Origin: Ignavibacteriales bacterium
GTDB lineage: Bacteria > Bacteroidota > Ignavibacteria > Ignavibacteriales > Melioribacteraceae
Direction of reading: 5' to 3'
Length of the DNA stretch: 11,130 nucleotides
Assembly (NCBI GenBank): GCA_020059785.1
Contig: JAGVBL010000133.1
Coordinates: 1 to 11,130 of the forward strand
The first letter of the stretch is position 1; every line of letters begins with the position of its first letter. The translations under genes and the position numbers were made by a program. Shown here in pieces: positions 1-9,002 of this stretch. The notes below the pieces were generated by a model. The model did no database searches. It was not told where the DNA came from and saw only the letters and a program-made list of their open reading frames with translations.

Positions 1-1189
1 AATGCTGAAACCAGCTGTTGGTTAACGAACGATACGCCGATTCATCCGGTGCAATTTCTTTAAGTATTTGGGAATCGGACCTTCCATGGGCAATCATATC
101 AAGAAAATTTACAACAACCGCCATTAAATGAGTTTTTTTGTGAGAAAGAATATTCTGTTCAAATGAACGGCCAACATCGGGATCAATTATCTTAACATAT
201 TTCAATTCATTATTAAGCTGAACTTTTTTTCTATTCAATAATAACTGAAGTAAATCTTTCTCATATTTGTTCATACTATTTTCATCATCGCTCATCGATT
301 CCCAGAGGTCGGGATATTGTTTTTCGATTTCAGACGGAAACAATCCGGCAAATAGTGCATTACGTGAATAAGGTGTTGCCGTAGGTAGTATTGAATAATA
401 ATAATCTTTCTGGATATTATATAAATCGATTAGATGCTTTTCCATTAATAACCACTGATCTAATCGCAAACAGTCAATAACAAAGTAGAATAAGGGTCCA
501 TTAAATTTATTCAACTGAGGCAGAACATACTTTTCAGTTACCTGTGTTGAAAGGAGAGGAGCATTGTAATCACCAACAGAATTGACCCAGTTTTTATATT
601 CTTTTTCTACGAATTTGGAAAATTCCTGGTTACATTCTTTTTTTTGTTCAACAAGTGTCTGACGTAAATTTATTTCAGGATGAATATCAAGTTCCATATC
701 CCAGTTTACAAGTTTAAGATAAATATCAATCCACTCATCAAAATCGGGCCCAGATAACAGTTGATTTGAAATTTCCCTGAAATCGTTCAGGTAATCTTTA
801 GCAACATACTCTACAGAAATTTTTTTACTTTCAAGAAGTTTTTTACAAACCATCAATACCTGCGAAGGAACAACGGGTTTAATAAGATAATCGCTTATCT
901 TACTTCCAATTGCATCGTGCATAAGGGATTCTTCTTCGTTTTTAGTAATCATAACAACCGGAATATTCGGCGAGATTTCTTTTATTTGAGCAAGTGTTTC
1001 AAGTCCTCCCAATCCCGGCATCATTTCATCTAAGAAAATTAAGTCGAAAGATTTATTACTCACTTCTGTAATTGCATCTTTCCCGTTAGTAACGGTATCA
1101 ACGTCGTAACCTTTTTCATTTAGAAAAATGATGTGCGAACGAAGTAATTCGATCTCGTCATCAACCCACAAAATTCTGTTTCTTTTCAT
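1..1189 (-). CDS. porX: PorX-like response regulator with PglZ (alkaline phosphatase superfamily) domain, 3' end outside window
   Basis: The window holds the first 396 codons; the gene runs off the left edge, and PorX proteins are normally about 520 residues. Residues 1-120 form a receiver domain with the acidic pair D10/D11 (ILWVDDE), phospho-acceptor D54 (FLDEMMPG), T82 (VMITK) and K104 (DYLIKP). A linker follows, and from about residue 225 a PglZ-type alkaline phosphatase fold begins. Its first metal-site stretch is VIDCLRLDQW (D239), followed by a Thr/Ser-rich nucleophile region, LPTATPYSRNALFAG (T270/T272), and NFLDMIAHG (D364, H368). The remaining metal ligands would lie outside the window. 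In Porphyromonas gingivalis, PorX works with the histidine kinase PorY and controls T9SS gene expression. Phosphodiesterase activity on oligonucleotides has also been reported for PorX. The ATG start is preceded by AGGG four bases upstream, and only 25 bp separate it from the sprA stop, so cotranscription is likely. The PorX name rests on domain order and close motif similarity. Confidence 0.9.
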   Translation of the reverse strand, partial: MKRNRILWVDDEIELLRSHIIFLNEKGYDVDTVTNGKDAITEVSNKSFDLIFLDEMMPGLGGLETLAQIKEISPNIPVVMITKNEEESLMHDAIGSKISDYLIKPVVPSQVLMVCKKLLESKKISVEYVAKDYLNDFREISNQLLSGPDFDEWIDIYLKLVNWDMELDIHPEINLRQTLVEQKKECNQEFSKFVEKEYKNWVNSVGDYNAPLLSTQVTEKYVLPQLNKFNGPLFYFVIDCLRLDQWLLMEKHLIDLYNIQKDYYYSILPTATPYSRNALFAGLFPSEIEKQYPDLWESMSDDENSMNKYEKDLLQLLLNRKKVQLNNELKYVKIIDPDVGRSFEQNILSHKKTHLMAVVVNFLDMIAHGRSDSQILKEIAPDESAYRSLTNSWFQH

Positions 1190-1214
1190 TTTACCCTGAA
1201 GATAGTGTCCAATT

Positions 1215-4200
1215 TTACTGAATGGCTATATGAAGGTCAATCCCAGCTTCGTTTGTAACGGTTGGTATTAATCTCGAAGCACCTTCCGGATCGATACTTG
1301 TTCTTCTATAAAATATTGTTAAAGTAACCCTCGAACTCATTACATATTTAATTCTCGGTTCAATAGTTGTGTTGGTTTTTCCTTCCTGTGGTTTACCCTC
1401 TTCTTTAAAGTTATCCATCTCGTAAATAAGGCTTGATGTTTTTCCACTTGTATATGATAAAGAAATTCCAAGATCGTTCTTTAGTGAAATTCCGAATAAT
1501 GGTAATTCAAAACCTGATTTGGTATAAGTTGCCGAGATATTAATATCACGATTAAACGATTCAGTAATATTTCTTGTTGAAGCTCCGAGACTGAAGGCAG
1601 ATTTTGTAGAGAACCTAACAGTGCTCTGGAAATTTCCACCGAAAAGATTTTCGAATTGTAACGTCATTCCAATCAACGGCTGGAATCCGTAATCTATTCT
1701 TTGGGATTGGACTTCCTGTAAACCGTCGGGATTTATTTTCCATCCTTCGCTGTAGTTGGATGTATAAGTATGTTGCAGAGTAACCCGCTTAGCAAAACTA
1801 AATATGGAATATTTTTCTAAACCGGTCCAATTCAAATTCCAATTTGGGCGAGGAATATATTTAGAGATTTTAGATATCAACGGTATCTTAGATATAACAG
1901 AAATAGTTTCGAATCCTTCGACAAATGCATTGGAAAGGTTTGCATTGGGGTCTGCTGCTTTTTTATCGTACAGTTCGCTAACTTTTTTAATTCCATTATC
2001 CAGGAACGATAAGAAGAAGACCGGCGGTAATGTCAAAAATGATCTGTCAATTGTTCCAGTAGAAACTAAGTTTGTTATTTTAACATTACCAAAGTCATCG
2101 GTCTGCATATTAATATTTTTAGTAATACCCCAGCCGACTTTCCAGTTAATATCAATTTGAGCACCTTCCCACAAAGGTCGTGAAGTTTTGAAATCCAGAT
2201 CATTCTTGTGAGAATAACTATCCATCAAATTTCCATTTACTGCTCTTGGACCAATATTGTTTGATAAACCAAGCATAAACAATCTTGACGGACCTTTTGA
2301 AGGTGATTGTTTTACTCCCCAGAAATTATTAAATCCTGTTCCCTCACCTTCCAAACCTCCACCCGAATAAGTACTGTTCTGGGAAAAGTTGACAGAGATC
2401 TGATCATAATCCAGCAGCAACCACTTAAAACCATACTTAATAATTTCTAAACTTTTATCTAAGGTGCTTGGTCCTTCTTCTTTTACTTCAAGATCTTCAT
2501 CTAGAACAATATTAGAATCTTTAACAGCAACAGTATCTTTTACAACTGTAGTATCTGAAGGAATTTCACCAACTTTTTCAACTTCGCGTGCAACAGGAAT
2601 CTGTTTATTTTCTTCAGTTCCGGTTCTTTGAGTTTGACTTCTTCTACCTCCTCTTCCACCTTCCTGTGGTTGTTGAATTTGAGGTGCGGGAGAAGTTTCC
2701 TGGAACAATGGTGCAAAAATAGATTTCAATCTAATATTCAAACCAGCAGAAAATCTATTTGAATAACCGGCACTTCTTCCAAGTTCTTCCTGTTGAAAAT
2801 TATTCTGCCAGCTATATGATGCTGAATATGAAGTATTAATACTAAGATACCTGTTCAAATCCCATATAGAGGGTAATTTTGGATTTGCACGTAAATCCAA
2901 ACTTTGTTTGTAACTAAAATCCCGCCCAAAGAATGCACCGCCGAAAATATCTTTCCATATTTCACCTTCGGATCTTTCAAAATTTTCTACAGTTAGCAAA
3001 TAAGCGAGTGTGGAAGAGATATCAAAATTATATGCAAGAGAGAGATTTAAAAATCCGCCTTCTGTAAATGCCCAGTTAAACCCGGCACCTCTTGTTGAAG
3101 TAAAATCCCTTGTAATATTTGGTTTGGTCCCAAAAATTCTATTTTGTGTAAAACTTCTTTTCCTGCTGGCTGTTACAGAACCGGTTATTGATTGAGGTGC
3201 AAAATAAACTTTTACATCTTTATAATCTGAGAAGAGTCCGATTAAATCCCCTATTAACGGTATATCTAACGGTTTGAAGTAAAGGTCTCTGCTAAGTGCA
3301 ACCGAGTAATTTGCATTAGCATTCCAGATCCAGCCATTACTTGTTTCAACGGTAGGCGACCTACCGGCAGTTTTGTTGTAATTAAATCCGAAACTCAGGT
3401 TGTTAAATATATCGTTGATATACCATTTCTCAGTCGGAATTTTAATTCTTATGTTAGACAGTGTCCATGTTTCAGATACATTTATTGTTTGAGTTTCCCG
3501 TTTAAGATTTTCTACCGCATCATCAATTATTTCTTCCGGAACTTTTTGTTCAGTAAGAACCTTTCGCATTTCATTTTGTGCTTCTTCAACTTTAATATCT
3601 GTCCCCGGTAAAAAGATAGGATTTGTAGATTGTTCATTTCTACTGTAAGATATCCTCAGATTACTACCGGGTAAATTAATTGGCAATAATTTTATAACAT
3701 CCAGATCAGCAGATAGAGCCCATGATAAATTATCCTGTCTGCTTCCAAACCTATCTGCAAGTTTATGGAAATAAGGATTAGTTTGGCTAACATTAAGACT
3801 AACGGTAGCAAGATCAGCAAGTTTTAAGGAAGAAGTAGCACTATAAGCCCATCCGGGTGTTGCATCAGCTTCCAGAACTCTAAGTTCGTTAATCCAAACA
3901 CTTCCTGAAACACGATTCCCTTTTGTCCCTTTATCGGATGGATTTAAAATTCCAATTGTAAAGAAAGTAATTCTTGTAAGAGTAGGATTACCAAGAACTC
4001 CGTAAAAATGTCCTTCTTTACCTTCAACCGGAACTCTGTAAATTGATTTAATATTTGTAGTATCTCTTCGCTGTTTTATTGCAGTTAATTCAGAAAAGAT
4101 TAACTTAACTTCGTTCCAATCTCCTCTAACAGGTTGACGGTATTCATAATAATTAAGCGAATCCGAACCGAACCTCATATATACTTCTGATGAATAGTTG

Positions 4201-7200
4201 GTAGGGTCTCTATAATAAGAGACGGAACCCGGACTGATAGAATCCAGATCTCCGTGAATAAATAATTTCATCTCTTTGTAATTGAATACATCCAGCGGCT
4301 TATACAAATACCTTACAATTTCTCTCTTATCACCGTCTTCCAAATTTTTTAACAGAAGGTTTAACGCCTGTTCATTTTTAAAAATTACATAATCTGGTTT
4401 AGTTCTATCGCGTTCTCTCTGAATACCGGGCGGCGAAGTATATTCCGGATTTTCTTCAATACTTATTGTTGATACGGTAAGAACTTCGTCGTCAATTGTA
4501 ACTTTCTGATCCAAAACTTTCTGCCATTGATTACCAACCAGATTCATTTCTGCGAATCGAATATGGACATCCTGATCTGCACCGGCTACCCAGAAACGGA
4601 TAAATTCAACAACAGAGAAACTTGGATTTCCTTCCTTCATTACAAAATCTTTTAATGGAATTTTGAACAAGAACCATCCGTTGTTTCCGCTTCCTTGAAT
4701 AAATGGATTTGTAGTTCTGTTGGTATCGAGTGGAATTTCGTATCTGAAATAACTATTAACAAGATCTAATGTAAAATTGCGGTTTAGATCCTCAGAATCG
4801 GGTAATCTACCCTGGTCTATTGATTTAGCATTTTTTTCGGTACCGTTAACACGGGAGTAATCTGCATTAGTAGTTAACTGAAATGAATAATTATCGTTAC
4901 TGGGATCGGGATTTGTAGTTGCATTGTATCCGGGTTCTTCATTATCAAACAAGCCATCAATACCGGTATCTTCTCCATCATCAACAAGGTCATTCAAATT
5001 TTTGTCTTCTGTATCCAATCTTCCGTTTGGAATTACGTCTTCGCTAATCTGACCAAGGTCTATATTTAATTTAAGTTTTGCTGGAGCTCTAACTATTTTT
5101 ACCCAGAACTCAATGAACTCAATATTTTCTTCAATAAGATTATTGGCAGTAGAAGACAAATACTTCATCATACCACCCCAATTTTTAGATCGGTCACTTA
5201 GATTCGGGAACCAATTATACGCGCCTCTTTCATTTGGTAGAAATCTATAATCAAGGACAGTAATAAAATTATCATCGGGAGTAGCGTTTTTTCTATCACC
5301 ATAAATTTCTTTAACAGTAACATCGGATGGTGTTACATTATACCAGTAGGACTTAGCCTTGTAGTTCATTTGAGCATTTTGAGGTTGTGCTTCTCTTGGA
5401 TTATTGAACAAAGGTAAGTTACTAATAAAAGGTAATTTTGTTGGAACGCTAATATCCCTCCATGAATTATAAGGCATACCAAGCGGAATAATTTTCTTAG
5501 CGCCTTCAAAGTCGTCTACATAAGCAATACTTCTACCTCCATCGCTTTCAATTGTACTTTTCTTTGTATTAGGATCAGGATTTATATAAGCATATTCAGC
5601 ACTCATTGTCAAAGTTGAAGGTGCACTTGTAGAGATAACTTTATCAAGCAGTTTTGTAACAAACGGGAGGTCAATTCTTGTGTTGAAATCGACACCGAAT
5701 ATGGAATTATTTAGCGGCTCTTCACCAATCCTTACTTTATCGCTAAGAGTCTGTTGATTAAGATTGAGAAATGAAAATCCAAGCGATGTTTCCCGGCTTA
5801 TATCTAAAAGACCTCTTAAACCAAGAAGAGTTTTAGATGCAAGCTGGAAAAGGTCGTTTTGTTCGTAAGAAATTCTTAAGTCGGCTCCTGGCACCAAAGC
5901 TTCATCCTTACGGATTATTATCTGCCCTAGATTATAATCAACCGTATAATCGACTCCTTCTTTAAGCTGCATACCGCCAAGCATAACTTTAACCGAGTTT
6001 TCAACAACATTAAAGCCGAGACTGTAAATCGATGAAACTGATGCAGAGTATTCACCGCCTAAAATAAATTTATCTTTAGCACGATCCTGTTTTGCGAAAG
6101 TAACAGTGGTATCATAGATTGCCTGATATTTCAATGACTGATCAAGCTGAGCTGGAAAATCCCTACCAAACGGTTGTAATACAGGAAAGATAATTTCACC
6201 GGTTCCCGGTAATACTGTTCTGTTTGGGAAATAATCAAATGTTCCATCTGGCTGGGTACTTGTTCTACTTTTATCGGTTTTATCAAGACCAAATGCCTGA
6301 AGTAATTTTACACCGTTAATTTCATTCTGTGCTTCACCGCCTTCAATCTGGAATCGGATATCGAATGTAAATCCTTCTTCTTTAATATCTCTTCCACCAA
6401 CAGGATAAATATTTCTTAACTGAAGTTTCCATGCTTCTTTGAATTGAGGTTGTAAGTTAGGAGGTTTAATAAGTCTTAAAACCACACGAGCTGTTGTATC
6501 GGCGCCAACATCCTGAATAAATTCGCCAAAATAAATATCGTCTTCGGATGATTGAGTAGGACCTTCTAATCTGAATGCGGCAGCAATTGCATCCTGATCC
6601 TGGATTTGAGTTTTAAATGTTATGAAACCCGCCTGTGAATGGAATTCATAATCAATACCTTGCTGCAATAATACAAATCGTCTGTCAATTTCCCTTGTTC
6701 CGGGTATTGATTGTAATGTACTGTCCCTAAGATCGTTATATCTTTGATTTCTTGTACGCCGTCGAAGATCAATATATGCATTCGCTTTCCTTTCATTTGG
6801 ATTTACAAGACCTGTTATTGTCTTCCAAACTTGAATATCTTTTACAACTAAAGAATCCCTTGGTCGTGCTACCGGATTACTAAAAATGTCTTTGAATAAT
6901 CCTAAAGCCGGGTCAGCATAAACAGGAAGTATGAAAAAGTGATTTTGCGAATAGTCGTAAGCACGTATTTCAAATTTTTGTGCTTTTGCACCGCCGCTAA
7001 CATTAACCTCCTGCACTTCTCCTTTTTTCTGTGAAGCAAGAGCAGTTAAACTGAACGGACCCATTTTCATTAACGCCTTAACTCCAAACAAAGCTTCGCT
7101 TCCGCCAATTAATGGTGATGTTTGAAGTGAAACGTTACCGGCTTCTACGCTTTGAATAATTTCGTCTTCGAAACCCGTGTATTTTATTTTAAGCTGGTTT

Positions 7201-8195
7201 TCGAATTGAAACTGCCGCTCTGTATTCCAGTCGGCTGAAATTGAAAGCTTCTCACCAATTGTTCCGTTAAGGTTAATTTGAACAGTTTGTTTGAAATCGG
7301 GTTCGTTACGTGTGTTGCCGAGTGCAGAGGTTGTAATTCCGGAAGTAGTTTCATTTCTCCATGCACCATGTATATCAACGGCACCGGCAATTTTAAGATT
7401 TATTTTTGGAGTACCGAATATGCTCAGAAATGATGCGCTTGGAAGTGGAATTTCTATATTAGTGATATCTGTTATAAGTTGACTTAAATCTTTCTTCTCT
7501 TCCTTCAGCTTATATTCATAACCTTTATCTTCCCAAAGTTTTCTTGTTATTGCATCTAAACGTAATTGAATATACTCTTCAAGTGGAATTTCAAGAATTG
7601 GTTTAACAACCTGTCCGCCGATTGATTCTTTAATTATAACCTTTGTACCGGATGAGTCTAATTCAACAAGTCTTGTTAAAGTTGCTGCAGAAGGACGTAG
7701 AAGCAGTGGAGAAAAACGTCTTTCTCTGTAACTTACAGTGTAATCGTCTTTACCGGAAAATCTGAAGTGCTGTAGTCGAGCAGTAGAATCCTGGGACAAG
7801 GAATCAATTCTTCTAAGAGAATCCGACCTGGCTTTGAATTTTATAGAATCGCTTTTTGATAATTTTAACAAAGTTGTATCGGGTACAATTGAAGAATTTA
7901 ATTTAACAGTTGAATCGGGAGAATTAAAAAATGACTTTAGAAAATCCGGACCGGGAGATGATGGTTGAGGGATATCAACAAAAGTCTGGCAAGAGCCGTT
8001 TTGATTGCCGGTTAGTAAATATTGTAAAACAGAATTGTAAAAAGAATTTCTGCTAACATTTGGATTTCCATGAAAGGTAAATCCAAAGAAAACTATAACG
8101 GCAACAACAAAAAAGGGAAACAAAAGTAATTTGATTCCCGGCTTCGAAGTATTTTTTGGCACTGAAAAGATAATAGACCTATAAATTATTCGCAC
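1215..8195 (-). CDS. sprA: SprA/Sov family T9SS outer-membrane translocon
   Basis: This 2326-residue protein matches SprA (about 2400 residues), the giant single-chain beta-barrel through which T9SS cargo crosses the outer membrane. A hydrophobic signal segment spans residues 21-41 after a basic n-region. A Ser/Asp-rich stretch follows (about 90-140), then the SprA-typical PLEEYIQLR and IPLPSASFLSIFGTPKINLKIAG region (about 205-270). YVDDFEG lies at 892-898. Acidic Asp/Asn-rich loops lie at 1061-1089 and 1133-1144. The second half is dominated by alternating amphipathic strands rich in aromatic, Ser and Asn residues, ending in a strand at the C-terminus (IDLHIAIQ). A hydrophilic linker with GGRGGRR lies at about 1836-1914. 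The first codon is GTG. A second in-frame GTG at 8162-8160 would give a shorter signal peptide beginning (M)PKNTSKPGIK, so the exact start is uncertain. The reading frame is intact throughout. Known partners elsewhere are PorV and Plug, not encoded here. Family assignment is firm; the start is less so. Confidence 0.95.
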   Translation of the reverse strand: MRIIYRSIIFSVPKNTSKPGIKLLLFPFFVVAVIVFFGFTFHGNPNVSRNSFYNSVLQYLLTGNQNGSCQTFVDIPQPSSPGPDFLKSFFNSPDSTVKLNSSIVPDTTLLKLSKSDSIKFKARSDSLRRIDSLSQDSTARLQHFRFSGKDDYTVSYRERRFSPLLLRPSAATLTRLVELDSSGTKVIIKESIGGQVVKPILEIPLEEYIQLRLDAITRKLWEDKGYEYKLKEEKKDLSQLITDITNIEIPLPSASFLSIFGTPKINLKIAGAVDIHGAWRNETTSGITTSALGNTRNEPDFKQTVQINLNGTIGEKLSISADWNTERQFQFENQLKIKYTGFEDEIIQSVEAGNVSLQTSPLIGGSEALFGVKALMKMGPFSLTALASQKKGEVQEVNVSGGAKAQKFEIRAYDYSQNHFFILPVYADPALGLFKDIFSNPVARPRDSLVVKDIQVWKTITGLVNPNERKANAYIDLRRRTRNQRYNDLRDSTLQSIPGTREIDRRFVLLQQGIDYEFHSQAGFITFKTQIQDQDAIAAAFRLEGPTQSSEDDIYFGEFIQDVGADTTARVVLRLIKPPNLQPQFKEAWKLQLRNIYPVGGRDIKEEGFTFDIRFQIEGGEAQNEINGVKLLQAFGLDKTDKSRTSTQPDGTFDYFPNRTVLPGTGEIIFPVLQPFGRDFPAQLDQSLKYQAIYDTTVTFAKQDRAKDKFILGGEYSASVSSIYSLGFNVVENSVKVMLGGMQLKEGVDYTVDYNLGQIIIRKDEALVPGADLRISYEQNDLFQLASKTLLGLRGLLDISRETSLGFSFLNLNQQTLSDKVRIGEEPLNNSIFGVDFNTRIDLPFVTKLLDKVISTSAPSTLTMSAEYAYINPDPNTKKSTIESDGGRSIAYVDDFEGAKKIIPLGMPYNSWRDISVPTKLPFISNLPLFNNPREAQPQNAQMNYKAKSYWYNVTPSDVTVKEIYGDRKNATPDDNFITVLDYRFLPNERGAYNWFPNLSDRSKNWGGMMKYLSSTANNLIEENIEFIEFWVKIVRAPAKLKLNIDLGQISEDVIPNGRLDTEDKNLNDLVDDGEDTGIDGLFDNEEPGYNATTNPDPSNDNYSFQLTTNADYSRVNGTEKNAKSIDQGRLPDSEDLNRNFTLDLVNSYFRYEIPLDTNRTTNPFIQGSGNNGWFLFKIPLKDFVMKEGNPSFSVVEFIRFWVAGADQDVHIRFAEMNLVGNQWQKVLDQKVTIDDEVLTVSTISIEENPEYTSPPGIQRERDRTKPDYVIFKNEQALNLLLKNLEDGDKREIVRYLYKPLDVFNYKEMKLFIHGDLDSISPGSVSYYRDPTNYSSEVYMRFGSDSLNYYEYRQPVRGDWNEVKLIFSELTAIKQRRDTTNIKSIYRVPVEGKEGHFYGVLGNPTLTRITFFTIGILNPSDKGTKGNRVSGSVWINELRVLEADATPGWAYSATSSLKLADLATVSLNVSQTNPYFHKLADRFGSRQDNLSWALSADLDVIKLLPINLPGSNLRISYSRNEQSTNPIFLPGTDIKVEEAQNEMRKVLTEQKVPEEIIDDAVENLKRETQTINVSETWTLSNIRIKIPTEKWYINDIFNNLSFGFNYNKTAGRSPTVETSNGWIWNANANYSVALSRDLYFKPLDIPLIGDLIGLFSDYKDVKVYFAPQSITGSVTASRKRSFTQNRIFGTKPNITRDFTSTRGAGFNWAFTEGGFLNLSLAYNFDISSTLAYLLTVENFERSEGEIWKDIFGGAFFGRDFSYKQSLDLRANPKLPSIWDLNRYLSINTSYSASYSWQNNFQQEELGRSAGYSNRFSAGLNIRLKSIFAPLFQETSPAPQIQQPQEGGRGGRRSQTQRTGTEENKQIPVAREVEKVGEIPSDTTVVKDTVAVKDSNIVLDEDLEVKEEGPSTLDKSLEIIKYGFKWLLLDYDQISVNFSQNSTYSGGGLEGEGTGFNNFWGVKQSPSKGPSRLFMLGLSNNIGPRAVNGNLMDSYSHKNDLDFKTSRPLWEGAQIDINWKVGWGITKNINMQTDDFGNVKITNLVSTGTIDRSFLTLPPVFFLSFLDNGIKKVSELYDKKAADPNANLSNAFVEGFETISVISKIPLISKISKYIPRPNWNLNWTGLEKYSIFSFAKRVTLQHTYTSNYSEGWKINPDGLQEVQSQRIDYGFQPLIGMTLQFENLFGGNFQSTVRFSTKSAFSLGASTRNITESFNRDINISATYTKSGFELPLFGISLKNDLGISLSYTSGKTSSLIYEMDNFKEEGKPQEGKTNTTIEPRIKYVMSSRVTLTIFYRRTSIDPEGASRLIPTVTNEAGIDLHIAIQ

Positions 8196-8231
8196 TAAAT
8201 TAATGTAGAAATTAACCTATCCAACCTCCCT
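8196..8231 (-). promoter_or_regulatory. sprA translation start region with distant Shine-Dalgarno-like motifs and a short AT hairpin
   Basis: On the coding strand AGGGAGG (8231-8225) and GGATAGG (8222-8216) lie 29 and 20 bases before the GTG start, farther than the usual 5-9. Between GGATAGG and the GTG, TTAAT (8215-8211) can pair with ATTAA (8204-8200) around a 6-base loop. This would leave only the stem and TTTA between the purine motif and GTG. The stem has only five A-U pairs and would be weak. An in-frame TAG ends just upstream, so the frame cannot extend further with a standard start codon. The motifs are seen; their use in initiation is inferred. Confidence 0.35.
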
Positions 8232-8244
8232 AATTTTTTCGACT

Positions 8245-8275
8245 CAAAAATTAATAAAAATTTACTTTAATGCAA
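8245..8275 (-). promoter_or_regulatory. candidate Bacteroidota-type promoter for sprA
   Basis: The 107-bp gap between the phosphatase and sprA is the only gap long enough to hold a promoter. On the coding strand TTG (8275-8273) is followed after 20 bases by AATTTTTG (8252-8245). This resembles the Bacteroidota -33 TTTG / -7 TAnnTTTG arrangement, with the first T of the -7 box missing. The region is so AT-rich that such a match can occur by chance. No GC stem followed by a T-run that would terminate the upstream genes is visible, so read-through into sprA is equally possible. Confidence 0.2.
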
Positions 8276-8302
8276 TCCATAAATAATTTTTTTAAGGTAG
8301 GG

Positions 8303-8992
8303 TTAGATAATGTCGTTTAAGTGGGTTTTTTCATCAATTGCTTCTATTATGCTGCTTTCGTGAACAATAACAGCACTAAGTTTATTACCTACACATGCAC
8401 CTGTATCCAGATATAAAGCATGAGAGTCTTCAATAAGTGTAATATCCTGTTGCTTTGTATGACCAACAATCTGAAGTTTACCAAGACCCAAAAGGGGGTC
8501 GCGAGTCCACATTATTCCCCTATCGGTTCTCAAATCGTTATTTATGAATGGTTCGAGTAAATCCAGGTTATTTCTAAAATCCGATGGTAAAAATTTTTCG
8601 TATTGAATTGAAATGCCGGCATGACAGATAAAACAGTCTTTCAGATTGTAATAGAGTTGAGCATTCTTAATATATTCAAGATGAACAAACATCTCATCCT
8701 GATGTTTTTCATACGATTCTAAAGTTGTTTCGTTACCATTAAAAAACCATGAACGAGCAAAAACACTTGAAGGCTCTTTGAAAAAGTGGAGAAACATATA
8801 ATCATGGTTACCGGGTACAAACTGAATATTATTTTCGATTATAAATTTTACAACTTCGTAACTATGATTTCCCCTATCAACCAGATCGCCAACAGAGTAA
8901 ACCGGAATACCTGGATAATTCTTAACTATCTTATTATAGAGTTGTTCTAAAGTAAAAAAACAACCGTGTATATCACCAATAACAGCAACCAT
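8303..8992 (-). CDS. PPP-family metallophosphatase (lambda phosphatase/PrpA-like)
   Basis: This 229-residue protein is a complete calcineurin-like phosphatase of the bacterial/phage PPP type. All signature motifs are present, numbered from ATG: GDIHG (6-10), GDLVDRG (35-41), GNHD (61-64), CHAGI (123-127), MWTRD (161-165) and VGHT (176-179). Predicted ligands for the two-metal centre are D7, H9, D36, N62, H124 and H178, with R40 and H63 for phosphate binding and catalysis. NGNETTLESY (85-94) matches the NGG..TL.SY segment of this family. Members dephosphorylate phosphoproteins or small phosphoesters; related enzymes include Ap4A hydrolases, so the substrate is not set by sequence. No signal peptide is seen, so it should be cytoplasmic. 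I chose ATG at 8992; a TTG codon directly before it would add one residue. No good ribosome-binding site precedes it, and the 10-bp gap after the CoA-transferase stop suggests translational coupling within an operon. Confidence 0.88.
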   Translation of the reverse strand: MVAVIGDIHGCFFTLEQLYNKIVKNYPGIPVYSVGDLVDRGNHSYEVVKFIIENNIQFVPGNHDYMFLHFFKEPSSVFARSWFFNGNETTLESYEKHQDEMFVHLEYIKNAQLYYNLKDCFICHAGISIQYEKFLPSDFRNNLDLLEPFINNDLRTDRGIMWTRDPLLGLGKLQIVGHTKQQDITLIEDSHALYLDTGACVGNKLSAVIVHESSIIEAIDEKTHLNDII

Positions 8993-9002
8993 CAATATTC
9001 AA

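Noticed and set aside
1..1189. Porphyromonas-like PorX gene as a pseudogene
   Set aside because: The missing C-terminus is caused by the window edge; the 396 visible codons are open and motif-complete.
1804..2160. 118-codon open frame on the plus strand
   Set aside because: It lies wholly inside sprA on the opposite strand. Its translation has no recognisable domain, while the sprA frame is continuous and family-matching.
3010..3195. 61-codon plus-strand open frame
   Set aside because: It is an antisense shadow of sprA barrel coding sequence with no supporting start signal or family match.
7184..7482. Short overlapping open frames on both strands (68 and 63 codons)
   Set aside because: Both fall inside the sprA N-terminal coding region and show no independent features.
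8196..8302. Small RNA, tRNA or riboswitch in the intergenic gap
   Set aside because: The gap is very AT-rich, with no cloverleaf, GC stem or recognisable aptamer. Only weak promoter-like and ribosome-binding motifs are visible.
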